Assembly: GCA_015059095.1 (NCBI GenBank)
Contig: SVBA01000003.1
Location: 50,738-114,737 of the forward strand
DNA: 64,000 nucleotides
Direction: 5' to 3'
From: Erysipelotrichaceae bacterium
Lineage (GTDB): Bacteria; Bacillota_I; Bacilli_A; RFN20; CAG-449
A program made the position numbers and the translations under genes. This document shows, in pieces, positions 46,975-56,462 of the stretch (positions are counted from its first letter, which is position 1; each line of letters starts with the position of its first letter). The notes beneath the pieces were generated by a model that did no database searches, was not told where the DNA came from, and saw nothing but the letters and a program-made list of their open reading frames with translations.

Positions 46975-48103
46975 ACATTCTCTCCTTTATTTTTTTGAAT
47001 AATCTCTTAACTTTTAATTTTAATTCTAAGAATAATTGAGATAATCCTCCTGGGAAGAACATAACAATTACAACGATTAAGATACCACTAACAAGTCCCA
47101 TGAAACTTGGGTTCTTTTCAAAGAATTCAATTTCGTTTAAGAATAATGGTTGAATACCAAATAGAATCATTACTCCAAGTATTACTCCCCACAAAGATTT
47201 TGATCCACCAATAATTACTGCTCCAAGAATATTAAGTGAAGTATTTAAACTTAATAGAGGGTCATCAGTTGTACTTAATGAACTTGTTACACAAGTAATG
47301 TATAACAAACCACCAATAGCAGCATATACAGTTGAGATAACGAATGCTAATAAACGATATTTAATTAATGAAATACCCATTGCTTGAGCAGCACTTGTTG
47401 AGTTTTTCATAGTTACCATTGCTCTACCTGTAGGCGAATTAATTAAGTTTTGAGTCAAAACTAATAAGATAACAAAGATTACTGTTACTAATGCACACTT
47501 ACTCGCATTATCTAATTTAGTTAACCATAATATTGCATTTGAACTACTTACTTTAATAGTTGCAGTACCATTTAAGATTGATGCGATATTTTCTAATAAT
47601 TGGAAGATGATTTCTGCTAATCCTAATGTTAAGATAGCTAAATACATACCTTCAATTCTTAACGAGATAAACCCGACAAACATACCTAGAATTATCGATA
47701 CTATTATTGCCCCTAATAAAGCAATAAAGATTGATACATTAATTGCTTGTCCTCCTAGATACAAATAGAAAGGATATTTTTCTATGATGATATGAGCAAC
47801 CATTGCTCCTACCCCAACAAATCCTGCTGTACCTAAAGATGCCAATCCTGAATAACCAAGTAATAAACAGAATCCAATTGATATAATTCCATAAACGACT
47901 AATGTAGCTAATGTTTTAGACATTGAATATGGAATTATTTTTTTATTTGCCAAATTACCTAATACGATTAACACTATTCCCATTAATACGAAATAGATAA
48001 TTGGACTTTTTAAGAAATTAATTATTTTTCTTAAAACTTGTTTAATGATGTTGTCCTTTTTAAACATCATAGAAGGTGCTTTATTATATTGTTTCATTTC
48101 CAT
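46961..48103 (-). CDS. livM: Liv-type ABC transporter permease
   Basis: Hydrophobic; 'GYSGLASLGTAGFVGVGA', 'AAQAMGISLIKYRLLAFVISTVYAAIGGLLY'. Confidence 0.92.
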   Translation of the reverse strand: MEMKQYNKAPSMMFKKDNIIKQVLRKIINFLKSPIIYFVLMGIVLIVLGNLANKKIIPYSMSKTLATLVVYGIISIGFCLLLGYSGLASLGTAGFVGVGAMVAHIIIEKYPFYLYLGGQAINVSIFIALLGAIIVSIILGMFVGFISLRIEGMYLAILTLGLAEIIFQLLENIASILNGTATIKVSSSNAILWLTKLDNASKCALVTVIFVILLVLTQNLINSPTGRAMVTMKNSTSAAQAMGISLIKYRLLAFVISTVYAAIGGLLYITCVTSSLSTTDDPLLSLNTSLNILGAVIIGGSKSLWGVILGVMILFGIQPLFLNEIEFFEKNPSFMGLVSGILIVVIVMFFPGGLSQLFLELKLKVKRLFKKIKERMYGSY

Positions 48104-48105
48104 AA

Positions 48106-49038
48106 CTATACCTTCTTGACTACTTTCTTACCAAATAAACCATTTGGTCTAATATAAATAACAATCATTACTACAACATAGGAAATTACTTTAATCCATG
48201 AAGTAATACCTCTTAAAGATTCCACATTTGCAAAGAAGCCAACACAAGTTTCAAATACTGGAATAATAACTGCAGCAACTACTGGACCAACAAATGATCC
48301 AAATCCTCCAAGAATACCTGCTAAGAATGCATTAACTTGGAATTCTGTCATAATAAATGGATTAGTTAACGTACCATTTTCTCCAACAAACATTACACAC
48401 GCAAGAGCACCAAGCCCGCCTGCAATACCCCATGAAATAGCTGTAATTGCATATGTATTAACTCCCATCATTTGAGCAACATATTCATTTGATGCTGTTG
48501 TTCTTACTCCAAGTCCCCATTTTGAGAATTTTAATAAAACAAACAATACTCCAATAATAGCAATGGTTAATCCTAAACAAATTAATGAATGAACCGTAAT
48601 TGTTAATGATTTACCAGCAATATCTAAGACAATAGGTGGTGTATTTAATTGGTTAGTTAATCCTGGGAAAGTTGGAGGAGCTAAATACTTCCAAATCATT
48701 GGGATACCATTACCTAATATTGATACGATACCCATAGTAATAATCTGTTTACCTACCAAATTTACATTTCGTCCATTTCTAAAGATAACTAAATCAATAA
48801 ATAAACCAATCAAGATACCAAAGACAATGCCCATTAATAAACTTAACCAAATATTCCATTGCTTAGAAATTAAGAATGTTGAAGCAACATAACATCCAAG
48901 AGCAGCTACTGTTCCTTGAGCAAAGTTTGTTGTTGCAGATGTCTTAAATATCAAAGTAATTGCAAATGTTGCTAAGACTAAAACACAAATGTAAGTAAGA
49001 GAAGAAGCGAATGGCTGTAAGAAATCAGCTATTCCCAT
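48106..49038 (-). CDS. livH: Liv-type ABC transporter permease
   Basis: 'TNFAQGTVAALGCYVAS', 'NEYVAQMMGVNTYAITAISWGIAGGLGALACVM'. Confidence 0.92.
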   Translation of the reverse strand: MGIADFLQPFASSLTYICVLVLATFAITLIFKTSATTNFAQGTVAALGCYVASTFLISKQWNIWLSLLMGIVFGILIGLFIDLVIFRNGRNVNLVGKQIITMGIVSILGNGIPMIWKYLAPPTFPGLTNQLNTPPIVLDIAGKSLTITVHSLICLGLTIAIIGVLFVLLKFSKWGLGVRTTASNEYVAQMMGVNTYAITAISWGIAGGLGALACVMFVGENGTLTNPFIMTEFQVNAFLAGILGGFGSFVGPVVAAVIIPVFETCVGFFANVESLRGITSWIKVISYVVVMIVIYIRPNGLFGKKVVKKV

Positions 49039-49040
49039 AA

Positions 49041-50063
49041 CTATTCACCCCACTTAATAATGTTTGCTGCCCAAGCATAACCAATACCAGCAGCGATCAT
49101 ACAAACTACTGATCCGTCTTTAACTTTACCTTCTTTTAATGCTAATTCTAAAGATAAGATTTGATCAATTTGTCCAACATGACCATAATTTTCTAGATAG
49201 ATTGATTGATGCTCTTCTAAACCTAATTCTTTTAACATTGCATAATGTCCAGAACGTTTCATATGTAATACATCTAAATAATCGATGTCAGCTCTAGTCA
49301 TACCTGCTCTTCTACAAGCTTCATCAATACAATGATACCAGTTAGGCATTGAAACTTCGTTTAAACGATCTTTCATTTTCTTAGGTTCCATTAATCTTAA
49401 TGATTTTCTAGATTCTTCTAAATTTTCATGAGTAATTGGATTATTAATACCACCAATTTCAACACCTGCAGTTCTAGAAATTGAACCATCAGACATAATC
49501 TTTGTACCTAATAACAAGTTTTTATTGTAATTTTTCTTTAATATGATTGCGCCACCACCAGCAGCTAGATTAAACATCATTGACATATTTGTATCTGAAT
49601 AATCAACAAAGTCACCATTTCTATAACCACCAACAACCATGATTGTATCAATTTCATCATCAGCGATTAACATAGATTTAGCAATCTCCATAGCTGCTAC
49701 ACAAGTACAACATCTATTTTGAACATCAATACCCCAAGCATTAACTGCTCCAATTTGATCTTGGATATAAATAGCAGATGTAGTTAATGGATATTCTTTC
49801 CATTCTTCACCAATACATAAGATAACATCGATGTCTTTTGGATCAACACCTGTGTTTTCTAAACAAGCTTTAGCAGCTCTAACACCCATTTCTTGAGTAC
49901 CATCATCATCTCCTGGAACTGGTTTTTGATTGATACCTAATTTGTTTCTAACTGCATCTTCACTCCAAATACCATTAGTAGCATCAGAAATTTCTTTAGC
50001 AGTCATAATCTTTTTTGGTAAGTAAGTACCTACACCAACAATACCAACATTAACTTTTGACAT
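49041..50063 (-). CDS. 3-oxoacyl-ACP synthase III-like thiolase-fold protein
   Basis: 'VGIVGVGTYLPKKIMTAKEI', candidate catalytic Cys in 'VQNRCCTCVAAMEIAKSML', 'LENYGHVGQIDQ'. Confidence 0.85.
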   Translation of the reverse strand: MSKVNVGIVGVGTYLPKKIMTAKEISDATNGIWSEDAVRNKLGINQKPVPGDDDGTQEMGVRAAKACLENTGVDPKDIDVILCIGEEWKEYPLTTSAIYIQDQIGAVNAWGIDVQNRCCTCVAAMEIAKSMLIADDEIDTIMVVGGYRNGDFVDYSDTNMSMMFNLAAGGGAIILKKNYNKNLLLGTKIMSDGSISRTAGVEIGGINNPITHENLEESRKSLRLMEPKKMKDRLNEVSMPNWYHCIDEACRRAGMTRADIDYLDVLHMKRSGHYAMLKELGLEEHQSIYLENYGHVGQIDQILSLELALKEGKVKDGSVVCMIAAGIGYAWAANIIKWGE

Positions 50064-50085
50064 ATAAGATTCCTCCTTTACTATA

Positions 50086-50805
50086 TTATAATCTCATACC
50101 ACCATTAACTTCTAATACTTGACCTGTAACATATGAAGATTCATCACACGCTAAGAATAAAGCAGCATTAGCAATTTCATGAGGTTGTCCTAATCTCTTT
50201 AACATTGTTAATTTAGCAAAATCATCTAATAAATTTTGAGGTACTGTTTTTAACATATCTGTCATGATGTAACCAGGAGCGATTGCATTACAGCGAACGT
50301 TAGCACCTTTTCTTGCAAATTCTTTTGCCCATGTTTTTGTCATACCAATTACACCAGCTTTAGATGCTGCATAATTAGCTTGACCAATATTACCAAATAC
50401 GCCTACAACACTAGAAATATTGATAATAGAACCATAACCATTATTTTCCATTTGAGGACCAAATAATCTAGTCATGTTGAATACGCCTTTTAAGTTAACT
50501 GCGATAACTGCATCAAACATATCATCAGTCATTTTTCTTGTCATAGCGTCTTTTGTAATACCTGCATTGTTAACTAAAATATCAACTTTGCCATATTTTT
50601 CTACTGCATAATTATAGAATTCTTGACAAGCAGCAGAATCTGTAATGTTTAATTTGTATAATTCAATATTTGGATTTTCAAATGTAGCGTCACCTAAATC
50701 AACTGCGATACATTTTGCTCCTTCACGTGCGAATAATTCACACATTGCTGCGCCTAATCCTCTAGCGCCACCAGTAACAACTGCAACTTTTCCTTCTAAT
50801 CTCAT
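50086..50805 (-). CDS. fabG: SDR-family 3-oxoacyl reductase, FabG-like
   Basis: 'VVTGGARGLGAAMCELFA', 'LVNNAGITKDAM', 'NISSVVGVFGNIGQANYAASKAGVIGMTK'. Confidence 0.93.
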   Translation of the reverse strand: MRLEGKVAVVTGGARGLGAAMCELFAREGAKCIAVDLGDATFENPNIELYKLNITDSAACQEFYNYAVEKYGKVDILVNNAGITKDAMTRKMTDDMFDAVIAVNLKGVFNMTRLFGPQMENNGYGSIINISSVVGVFGNIGQANYAASKAGVIGMTKTWAKEFARKGANVRCNAIAPGYIMTDMLKTVPQNLLDDFAKLTMLKRLGQPHEIANAALFLACDESSYVTGQVLEVNGGMRL

Positions 50806-50838
50806 AAATTTTCCTCCTTATTATATATATTTATTTAA

Positions 50839-52047
50839 TTATTGAACTTTTTTTAATACTACTGCTGTACCCATGCCTCCACCGATACATAACGAAGCAA
50901 GACCTGTATTGAAGTTATCATTATGTTTCATTAAATGAATTAATGTAACAACAATTCTTGCTCCTGAAGCACCAACTGGATGACCTAAAGCAATAGCGCC
51001 ACCATTTAAGTTAGTCTTATTAAGAATAGATTCTGGAGTTACATTATGTTGAGATGATAACTCTTTTACTACTCCTAATGATTGAGCAGCAAACGCTTCA
51101 TTTAATTCTAAAACATCTAAATCATTAATTGATAAACCTGTTCTAGAAAGAACATCATTAACTGCTGCAACTGGACCTAAACCCATTAATTGAGGATCAA
51201 CTCCTCCTTGACCAACTCCAATGATTTCACAAAGGATTGGGAGATTATGTTCTTTAACTGCTTCTTCACTAGCGACGATAACATAAGCTGCGCCATCATT
51301 AATTCCTGAAGCATTACCTGCAGTTACACTACCTTGAGGATCAAATGCAGGTCTTAAAGTAGATAATTTTTCTAAAGAAGTTGTTCTATTTGGATATTCA
51401 TCTGTATCAAAAACAATTTCTTTTTTACGTTCTTTAATAATTATTGGAACAATTTCTTCTTTAAATGCACCTGAATCAACTGCTCTAATAGCTTTCTCTT
51501 GAGAATTAATTGCAAATGCATCTTGTTCTTCTCTAGTAATACCATATTTTTTATTAATGTTTTCAGCTGTAATACCCATGTGAACTCCACTATAAGCATC
51601 AGTTAAAGCATCATATACCATATGGTCGATTGCTTTAAATCCTCCCATCTTAACTCCTTGTCTAGTAGATTCTGGAATTAAGTATGGAGCAGATGACATA
51701 TTTTCAGCACCACCTGCTATAACGATTTTACTAAATCCTGCTTGGATAGAAACATAAGCATTGATAATAGCTTTCATACCACTACCACATACCATATTAA
51801 TTGCATAAGCTGGAACTTCTTGTGGAATTCCTGCTTTAATAGCAACTTGTCTAGCAAATCCTTGGCCTCTACCCGCGCTTAATACATTACCTGAAATTAA
51901 TTCATCGACATATTTTGGATCTAATTTTGTTTCTTCTAATAATTTTTTTACTACTACAGAGGCGAAATCAGCTGGATGGACATTTTTTAATGTTCCAAGC
52001 ATCGAGCCAATTGCGGTTCTTTTAGCTGCACAAATATAAATTTTCAT
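50839..52047 (-). CDS. Acetyl-CoA C-acetyltransferase (thiolase)
   Basis: 'INMVCGSGMKAI', 'NLNGGAIALGHPVGASGARIV', 'CIGGGMGTAVV'. Confidence 0.95.
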   Translation of the reverse strand: MKIYICAAKRTAIGSMLGTLKNVHPADFASVVVKKLLEETKLDPKYVDELISGNVLSAGRGQGFARQVAIKAGIPQEVPAYAINMVCGSGMKAIINAYVSIQAGFSKIVIAGGAENMSSAPYLIPESTRQGVKMGGFKAIDHMVYDALTDAYSGVHMGITAENINKKYGITREEQDAFAINSQEKAIRAVDSGAFKEEIVPIIIKERKKEIVFDTDEYPNRTTSLEKLSTLRPAFDPQGSVTAGNASGINDGAAYVIVASEEAVKEHNLPILCEIIGVGQGGVDPQLMGLGPVAAVNDVLSRTGLSINDLDVLELNEAFAAQSLGVVKELSSQHNVTPESILNKTNLNGGAIALGHPVGASGARIVVTLIHLMKHNDNFNTGLASLCIGGGMGTAVVLKKVQ

Positions 52048-52073
52048 TTCTCGTCTCCTTATTATTTAATAAT

Positions 52074-53057
52074 TTATTTTTGTAAATTTTTAATTTCTTC
52101 AATAACTAGAGGTAAGATAGCATTACCATCACCAACGATACCTAAATCTGCAACATTGAAGATTGAAGCACCTTTATCTTTATTAATAGCGATAATATAA
52201 TCTGAATCTTCCATACCTGCTAAATGTTGAACTGCACCTGAGATACCAAATGCTAAATATAAATCTGGTCTAACTGTTTTACCTGTTTGACCTACTTGTT
52301 TATCTTGAGGTAATTTACCTTCATCAACTAAAGATCTAGCAGTTGCAACTGAACCACCTAGTAAATCAGCTAATACTTTAGCGTTTTCTAATGATTCATC
52401 ATTACCACAACCTCTACCAACAGCTACAAGATGTTTAGCATCTTCAATCTTACCAACTTCTTGTTTTTGTTTTACATCTTCTAAAACTTCTACTTTTGGA
52501 GTATCAAATTTAACTTTTAATTCTCTTACTTCTACTACTTCTGGAACTGAATCAGTTCTTTTCATAACCCCAGGTCTAACTGTAGACATTTGTGGGCGAT
52601 GATTTGGACAAATAATAGTAGCAAATAAGTTACCACCAAATGCAGGTCTAGTTGAATATAAACTTCCATCAGCATCCATTTCAAGTTTTGTACAGTCTGC
52701 TGTTAAACCTGTATTAATTCTTGCTGATAATCTAGGAGCTAAATCTCTACCAATTGAAGAAGCACCAATTAATACTGCATTAGGATTAACTTCCTTAACT
52801 GCTTCTTCAAATGCTTTTGTATAAGTTTCATTTAAATAATGTTTCAAACATTTATCTTCTACATAGTAGATAATGTCTGCTCCACTTTTTCTTAATTCTT
52901 CAGCTTGTTTACTAGAAGTATCACCGATTACTAAAGCAACAACTTTAGCACCTTCGACATTTGAAGCTAATCTTCTAGCTTCACCACATAATTCATAGCC
53001 AACATTTTGAATAACGCCAGCTCTTTGTTCTACATATACTAAAATATCTTTACTCAT
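52074..53057 (-). CDS. etfA: Electron transfer flavoprotein alpha subunit
   Basis: 'PDLYLAFGISGAVQHLAGMEDSDYIIAINKDKGASIFNVADLGIVGD'. Confidence 0.95.
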   Translation of the reverse strand: MSKDILVYVEQRAGVIQNVGYELCGEARRLASNVEGAKVVALVIGDTSSKQAEELRKSGADIIYYVEDKCLKHYLNETYTKAFEEAVKEVNPNAVLIGASSIGRDLAPRLSARINTGLTADCTKLEMDADGSLYSTRPAFGGNLFATIICPNHRPQMSTVRPGVMKRTDSVPEVVEVRELKVKFDTPKVEVLEDVKQKQEVGKIEDAKHLVAVGRGCGNDESLENAKVLADLLGGSVATARSLVDEGKLPQDKQVGQTGKTVRPDLYLAFGISGAVQHLAGMEDSDYIIAINKDKGASIFNVADLGIVGDGNAILPLVIEEIKNLQK

Positions 53058-53066
53058 ACTAATCAC

Positions 53067-53858
53067 CTATAAAATATGTCTTTCTTGTAATTTTTCAACG
53101 ATTAATTTAGCTGCTTCTCTAGAATCTAAATTATCTCTAACATCATGATTAGCACTAAATTCTTTATTACGAGTTTCTTTAACTCTAGTTGGAGAACCTT
53201 TTAAACCCATTTCGTTAGCGTCAACTTGAATATCATTAAATCCAATAACTGAAAGAGGTTCCTCTTCACAATTTGAAGTAACATTCATAATACCTTTAAC
53301 TCTCATATAACGAGCTTTAGTAGCACTACTTAAACAAGTTAATAATGCAGGACTTGGTACTTTTAATACTTGATGACCATCTTCAAATTGTCTAGTTACT
53401 TTATATCCACCATCAACTACTTCAACATTTGTAACATAAGATACTTGAGGTAAATCTAAATGTTCTGCAATTTGAGGACCAACTTGAGCAGTATCACCAT
53501 CAATTGCTTGTCTACCTGCAATAATTAAATCATATTCCATTGTTCTAATTGCTGCTGCTAGAGCTTTTGAAGTAGCTAATGTATCTGCACCTGCAAATTC
53601 TCTACCAGAAAGTAAGACACCTTTATCAGCACCCATAGCAACTGCTTCTGCTAATACTTTGTTAGCTTGCATAGGTCCCATAGAAATTACTGTAACATGA
53701 GCACCATGAGCTTCTTTTAATCTTAATGCGAATTCTAAACCTGCTTTATCATCAGGATTCATGATTGATGGAACACCATCTCTTTTTAAAGTACCATCTG
53801 GATTAATTTTAACTTCAGATGTATTTGGTACTTGTTTAATACAAACAATAATCTTCAT
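53067..53858 (-). CDS. etfB: Electron transfer flavoprotein beta subunit
   Basis: 'KIIVCIKQVPNTSEVKINPDGTL', 'AGRQAIDGDTAQVGPQIAEHLDLPQ'. Confidence 0.95.
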   Translation of the reverse strand: MKIIVCIKQVPNTSEVKINPDGTLKRDGVPSIMNPDDKAGLEFALRLKEAHGAHVTVISMGPMQANKVLAEAVAMGADKGVLLSGREFAGADTLATSKALAAAIRTMEYDLIIAGRQAIDGDTAQVGPQIAEHLDLPQVSYVTNVEVVDGGYKVTRQFEDGHQVLKVPSPALLTCLSSATKARYMRVKGIMNVTSNCEEEPLSVIGFNDIQVDANEMGLKGSPTRVKETRNKEFSANHDVRDNLDSREAAKLIVEKLQERHIL

Positions 53859-53872
53859 CTTTCATTCCCTCC

Positions 53873-55012
53873 TTATTTTAATAAAGCACCAGAGATGACC
53901 ATTCTTTGAACTTCTGAAGTACCTTCATAGATTTCAGTGATCTTAGCATCTCTCATCATTCTTTCAACTGGATAATCTCTTGTATATCCATAACCACCAT
54001 GTAATTGAACACATTTTGTAGTTACTTCCATAGCAGTTTCAGCTGCAAATAATTTTGCCATTGCTGCTGCTACTGAGACATCTTTTGCTTTATTTTGTTT
54101 CTTTTCAGCTGCTTGATAAACTAATAATTTAGTAGCTTCCACTCTAGCTTTTAAATCAGCTAAAATGAATTGAGTGTTTTGGAAAGCTGAAATTGGACGC
54201 CCAAATTGTTTTCTTTCTTTAACATAAGCGATTGTTTCTTCTAAAGCACCTTCAGCAATACCTAAAGCTTGAGCTGCAATACCAATACGACCACCATCTA
54301 AAGTTTTCATTGCAATTTTGAAACCTTCACCGATTCTTCCTAAAACATTGCATTCAGGAACGAAACAATTTGTAAAGATTAATTCACAAGTAGATGATCC
54401 TCTAATACCCATCTTTGCTTCTTTTTTACCAACTCTGAAACCTTCATAAGTTGATTCAACGATAAATCCAGTAATACCTCTAGTACCTTGAGATTTATCT
54501 GTCATTGCAAAGATGATATAAACATTTGCATAACCTGCATTAGTAATAAAGATTTTAGTACCATTTAATACATAACCACCTTCAACCTTTGTTGCAGTTG
54601 TTTGTTGATATGAAGCATCAGTACCAGCGTTAGGTTCAGTTAAACCAAATGCTCCTAACCATTCACCACTAGCAAGTTTTGGAACATATTGAGCTTTTTG
54701 AGCTGGTGTACCAAACTCTAAGATAGGTGAAACGCATAAAGAAGTATGTGCAGATAATACTACCCCAGTAGTACCACATACCTTCGATAATTCTTCAACA
54801 GCAGAGATGTACATTTTCATATCTCCACCTGCTCCACCTAATTCAGTAGGAACATTAATTCCCATTAATCCACATTCTGCCATTTTCTTAACAGTTTCAG
54901 CTGGGAATCTTTCTTCTTCGTCTACTTCTTTAGCTAAAGGTTTAACTTCATTTAACGCAAACTCTTTAATTAAATCAGCGAATAATTCATAACGTAAATT
55001 AATATTTTCCAT
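53873..55012 (-). CDS. Acyl-CoA dehydrogenase
   Basis: 'GAFGLTEPNAGTDASYQQTTA', 'MGIRGSSTCELIF', 'CVQLHGGYGYTRDYPVERMMRDAKITEIYEGTSEVQR'. Confidence 0.95.
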   Translation of the reverse strand: MENINLRYELFADLIKEFALNEVKPLAKEVDEEERFPAETVKKMAECGLMGINVPTELGGAGGDMKMYISAVEELSKVCGTTGVVLSAHTSLCVSPILEFGTPAQKAQYVPKLASGEWLGAFGLTEPNAGTDASYQQTTATKVEGGYVLNGTKIFITNAGYANVYIIFAMTDKSQGTRGITGFIVESTYEGFRVGKKEAKMGIRGSSTCELIFTNCFVPECNVLGRIGEGFKIAMKTLDGGRIGIAAQALGIAEGALEETIAYVKERKQFGRPISAFQNTQFILADLKARVEATKLLVYQAAEKKQNKAKDVSVAAAMAKLFAAETAMEVTTKCVQLHGGYGYTRDYPVERMMRDAKITEIYEGTSEVQRMVISGALLK

Positions 55013-55017
55013 AGATA

Positions 55018-55428
55018 TTAACCTCTATTCATAATTGTTGCTTTACCAGTAATTACAACTTTACCTTCTTGGTTAGTACAAACTGTTGAAAGAATGATTC
55101 TACTCTTTTCTGGAATAGTTTCAATAATTTCACAAGTAGCAGTAATTGTATCACCAATATAAACTGGTGCAGTAAATCTTAATTCTTGCCCCATATAGAT
55201 AGAGCCAGGTCCAGGAAGTTTATTTCCTAATACTGCAGAGATAAGCCCACTAACTAAAATTCCGTGAGCAACTCTCTTACCAAAGATACCTTGTTTAGCT
55301 GCTTCTTCATCAATGTGAACTGGATTGATGTCTGTAGATACGCCTGCAAATAAAATTACATCAGTTTCTGTAATTGTTTTGCTTGTAGAAGCTTTCATAC
55401 CTACTTGAAATTTTTCTTCAAATGCCAT
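55018..55428 (-). CDS. MaoC-like (R)-specific enoyl-CoA hydratase
   Basis: 'FAGVSTDINPVHIDEEAAKQGIFGKRVAHGILVSGLISAVLG' MaoC hydratase signature. Confidence 0.92.
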   Translation of the reverse strand: MAFEEKFQVGMKASTSKTITETDVILFAGVSTDINPVHIDEEAAKQGIFGKRVAHGILVSGLISAVLGNKLPGPGSIYMGQELRFTAPVYIGDTITATCEIIETIPEKSRIILSTVCTNQEGKVVITGKATIMNRG

Positions 55429-55476
55429 AATTCTTTATCCTCCTAACTATGTATATTGAACTAATTGTGGTTAAAC

Positions 55477-55490
55477 TGAATTTGTATTCA
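55477..55490. promoter_or_regulatory. Candidate TetR/FadR-type operator 1
   Basis: TGAAT-TTGT-ATTCA perfect inverted repeat, followed by TTTTTT. Confidence 0.6.
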
Positions 55491-55565
55491 TTTTTTTGTG
55501 ACATTAATATACATCTACCATATTTTACAAAAATTATAATTGTTTAATGCTTAATTAATAAAAAC

Positions 55566-55579
55566 TGAATACCAATTCA
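55566..55579. promoter_or_regulatory. Candidate TetR/FadR-type operator 2
   Basis: TGAAT-ACCA-ATTCA, with the same flanking AC...TTTTTT as operator 1. Confidence 0.6.
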
Positions 55580-55643
55580 TTTTTTAAAGAAAAAAAATAA
55601 TTTTTCCTTTTTTTCAACGTTTATCTTATAAACGTAATTATAT

Positions 55644-55657
55644 CGAACCTAAGTTCA
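55644..55657. promoter_or_regulatory. Candidate TetR/FadR-type operator 3 (imperfect)
   Basis: CGAAC-CTAA-GTTCA; same 5-4-5 geometry. Confidence 0.35.
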
Positions 55658-55663
55658 TTTTAA

Positions 55664-55679
55664 TTGTAAACGCTTTCCT
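55664..55679. promoter_or_regulatory. Candidate CcpA catabolite-responsive element
   Basis: TTGTAAACGCTTTCCT matches WTGNAANCGNWNNCWW at 15 of 16 positions. Confidence 0.5.
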
Positions 55680-55784
55680 TGTCAATATAGAATTTATATA
55701 TATTTTAATTTTTTTTATCTTTTTTCGATTATTTCCATTATAATATAATTATATTACTGAAATTTCGACTATTAGGAGGCTAAT

Positions 55785-56381
55785 ATGGAGTTCATTTTAC
55801 CAAAAACAAAGAAAGCACGTGAAAAGTTTGATAGAATTATTCAAGCAGCAGATTATCATATTTATACATATGGTTTTGAAAAAGCAAGTATTGCTAATAT
55901 AACTGCTTCTGCAGATGTAGCAACAGGAACTTTTTATTTATATTTCAAAGATAAATTAGAACTTTATCACTACTTACTAGATGATTATCAAAGACGTATC
56001 AAAGAGCACATCAAATTTAGAAGTATTGGTTGTAAAACGCGTGAAGAAAAAGAAAGAATTGGTCTAATCGCATGGTTAGAATTCGTCAACGAAAATCCAC
56101 ACACTTATTCCATTATTTGGCAATCTTTAGCAATTAATAAAGAATTATTTATTAACTATTATAAAAAATTCGTTTCTTCATATGAAAAAGGTCTAAATAG
56201 AGATGCATCGCAAGTCATTGATATGGACTTAGAAGACCTTTCTTTAATGTTAATGGGCATTTCTTCTTTCCTTGGATTAAAAGGTATGATAAATGATGAA
56301 ATTGTACTTTCTCAAGAAGAAATCGAAAAAACAGCTGATCAAATAATGGCTGCATTAAATTCAGGAATATTTAAAAAATAA
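55785..56381 (+). CDS. TetR family transcriptional regulator
   Basis: N-terminal HTH 'FEKASIANITASADVATGTFYLYFKDKLELYHYLL'; divergent from the acyl-CoA operon. Confidence 0.92.
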   Translation: MEFILPKTKKAREKFDRIIQAADYHIYTYGFEKASIANITASADVATGTFYLYFKDKLELYHYLLDDYQRRIKEHIKFRSIGCKTREEKERIGLIAWLEFVNENPHTYSIIWQSLAINKELFINYYKKFVSSYEKGLNRDASQVIDMDLEDLSLMLMGISSFLGLKGMINDEIVLSQEEIEKTADQIMAALNSGIFKK

Positions 56382-56450
56382 AAGAGGCAAATGAACTTAA
56401 TGTTTTAGTTAGTCCAACTTTTGGGGTTAAGTTCAATAGCCTCTTTTTTT
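56381..56450. terminator. Long stem-loop terminator between convergent tetR and lipoprotein genes
   Basis: AAAGAGGC..TGAACTTAA ... TTAAGTTCA..GCCTCTTT followed by TTTT. Confidence 0.7.
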
Positions 56451-56462
56451 ATGATTGAAAAT

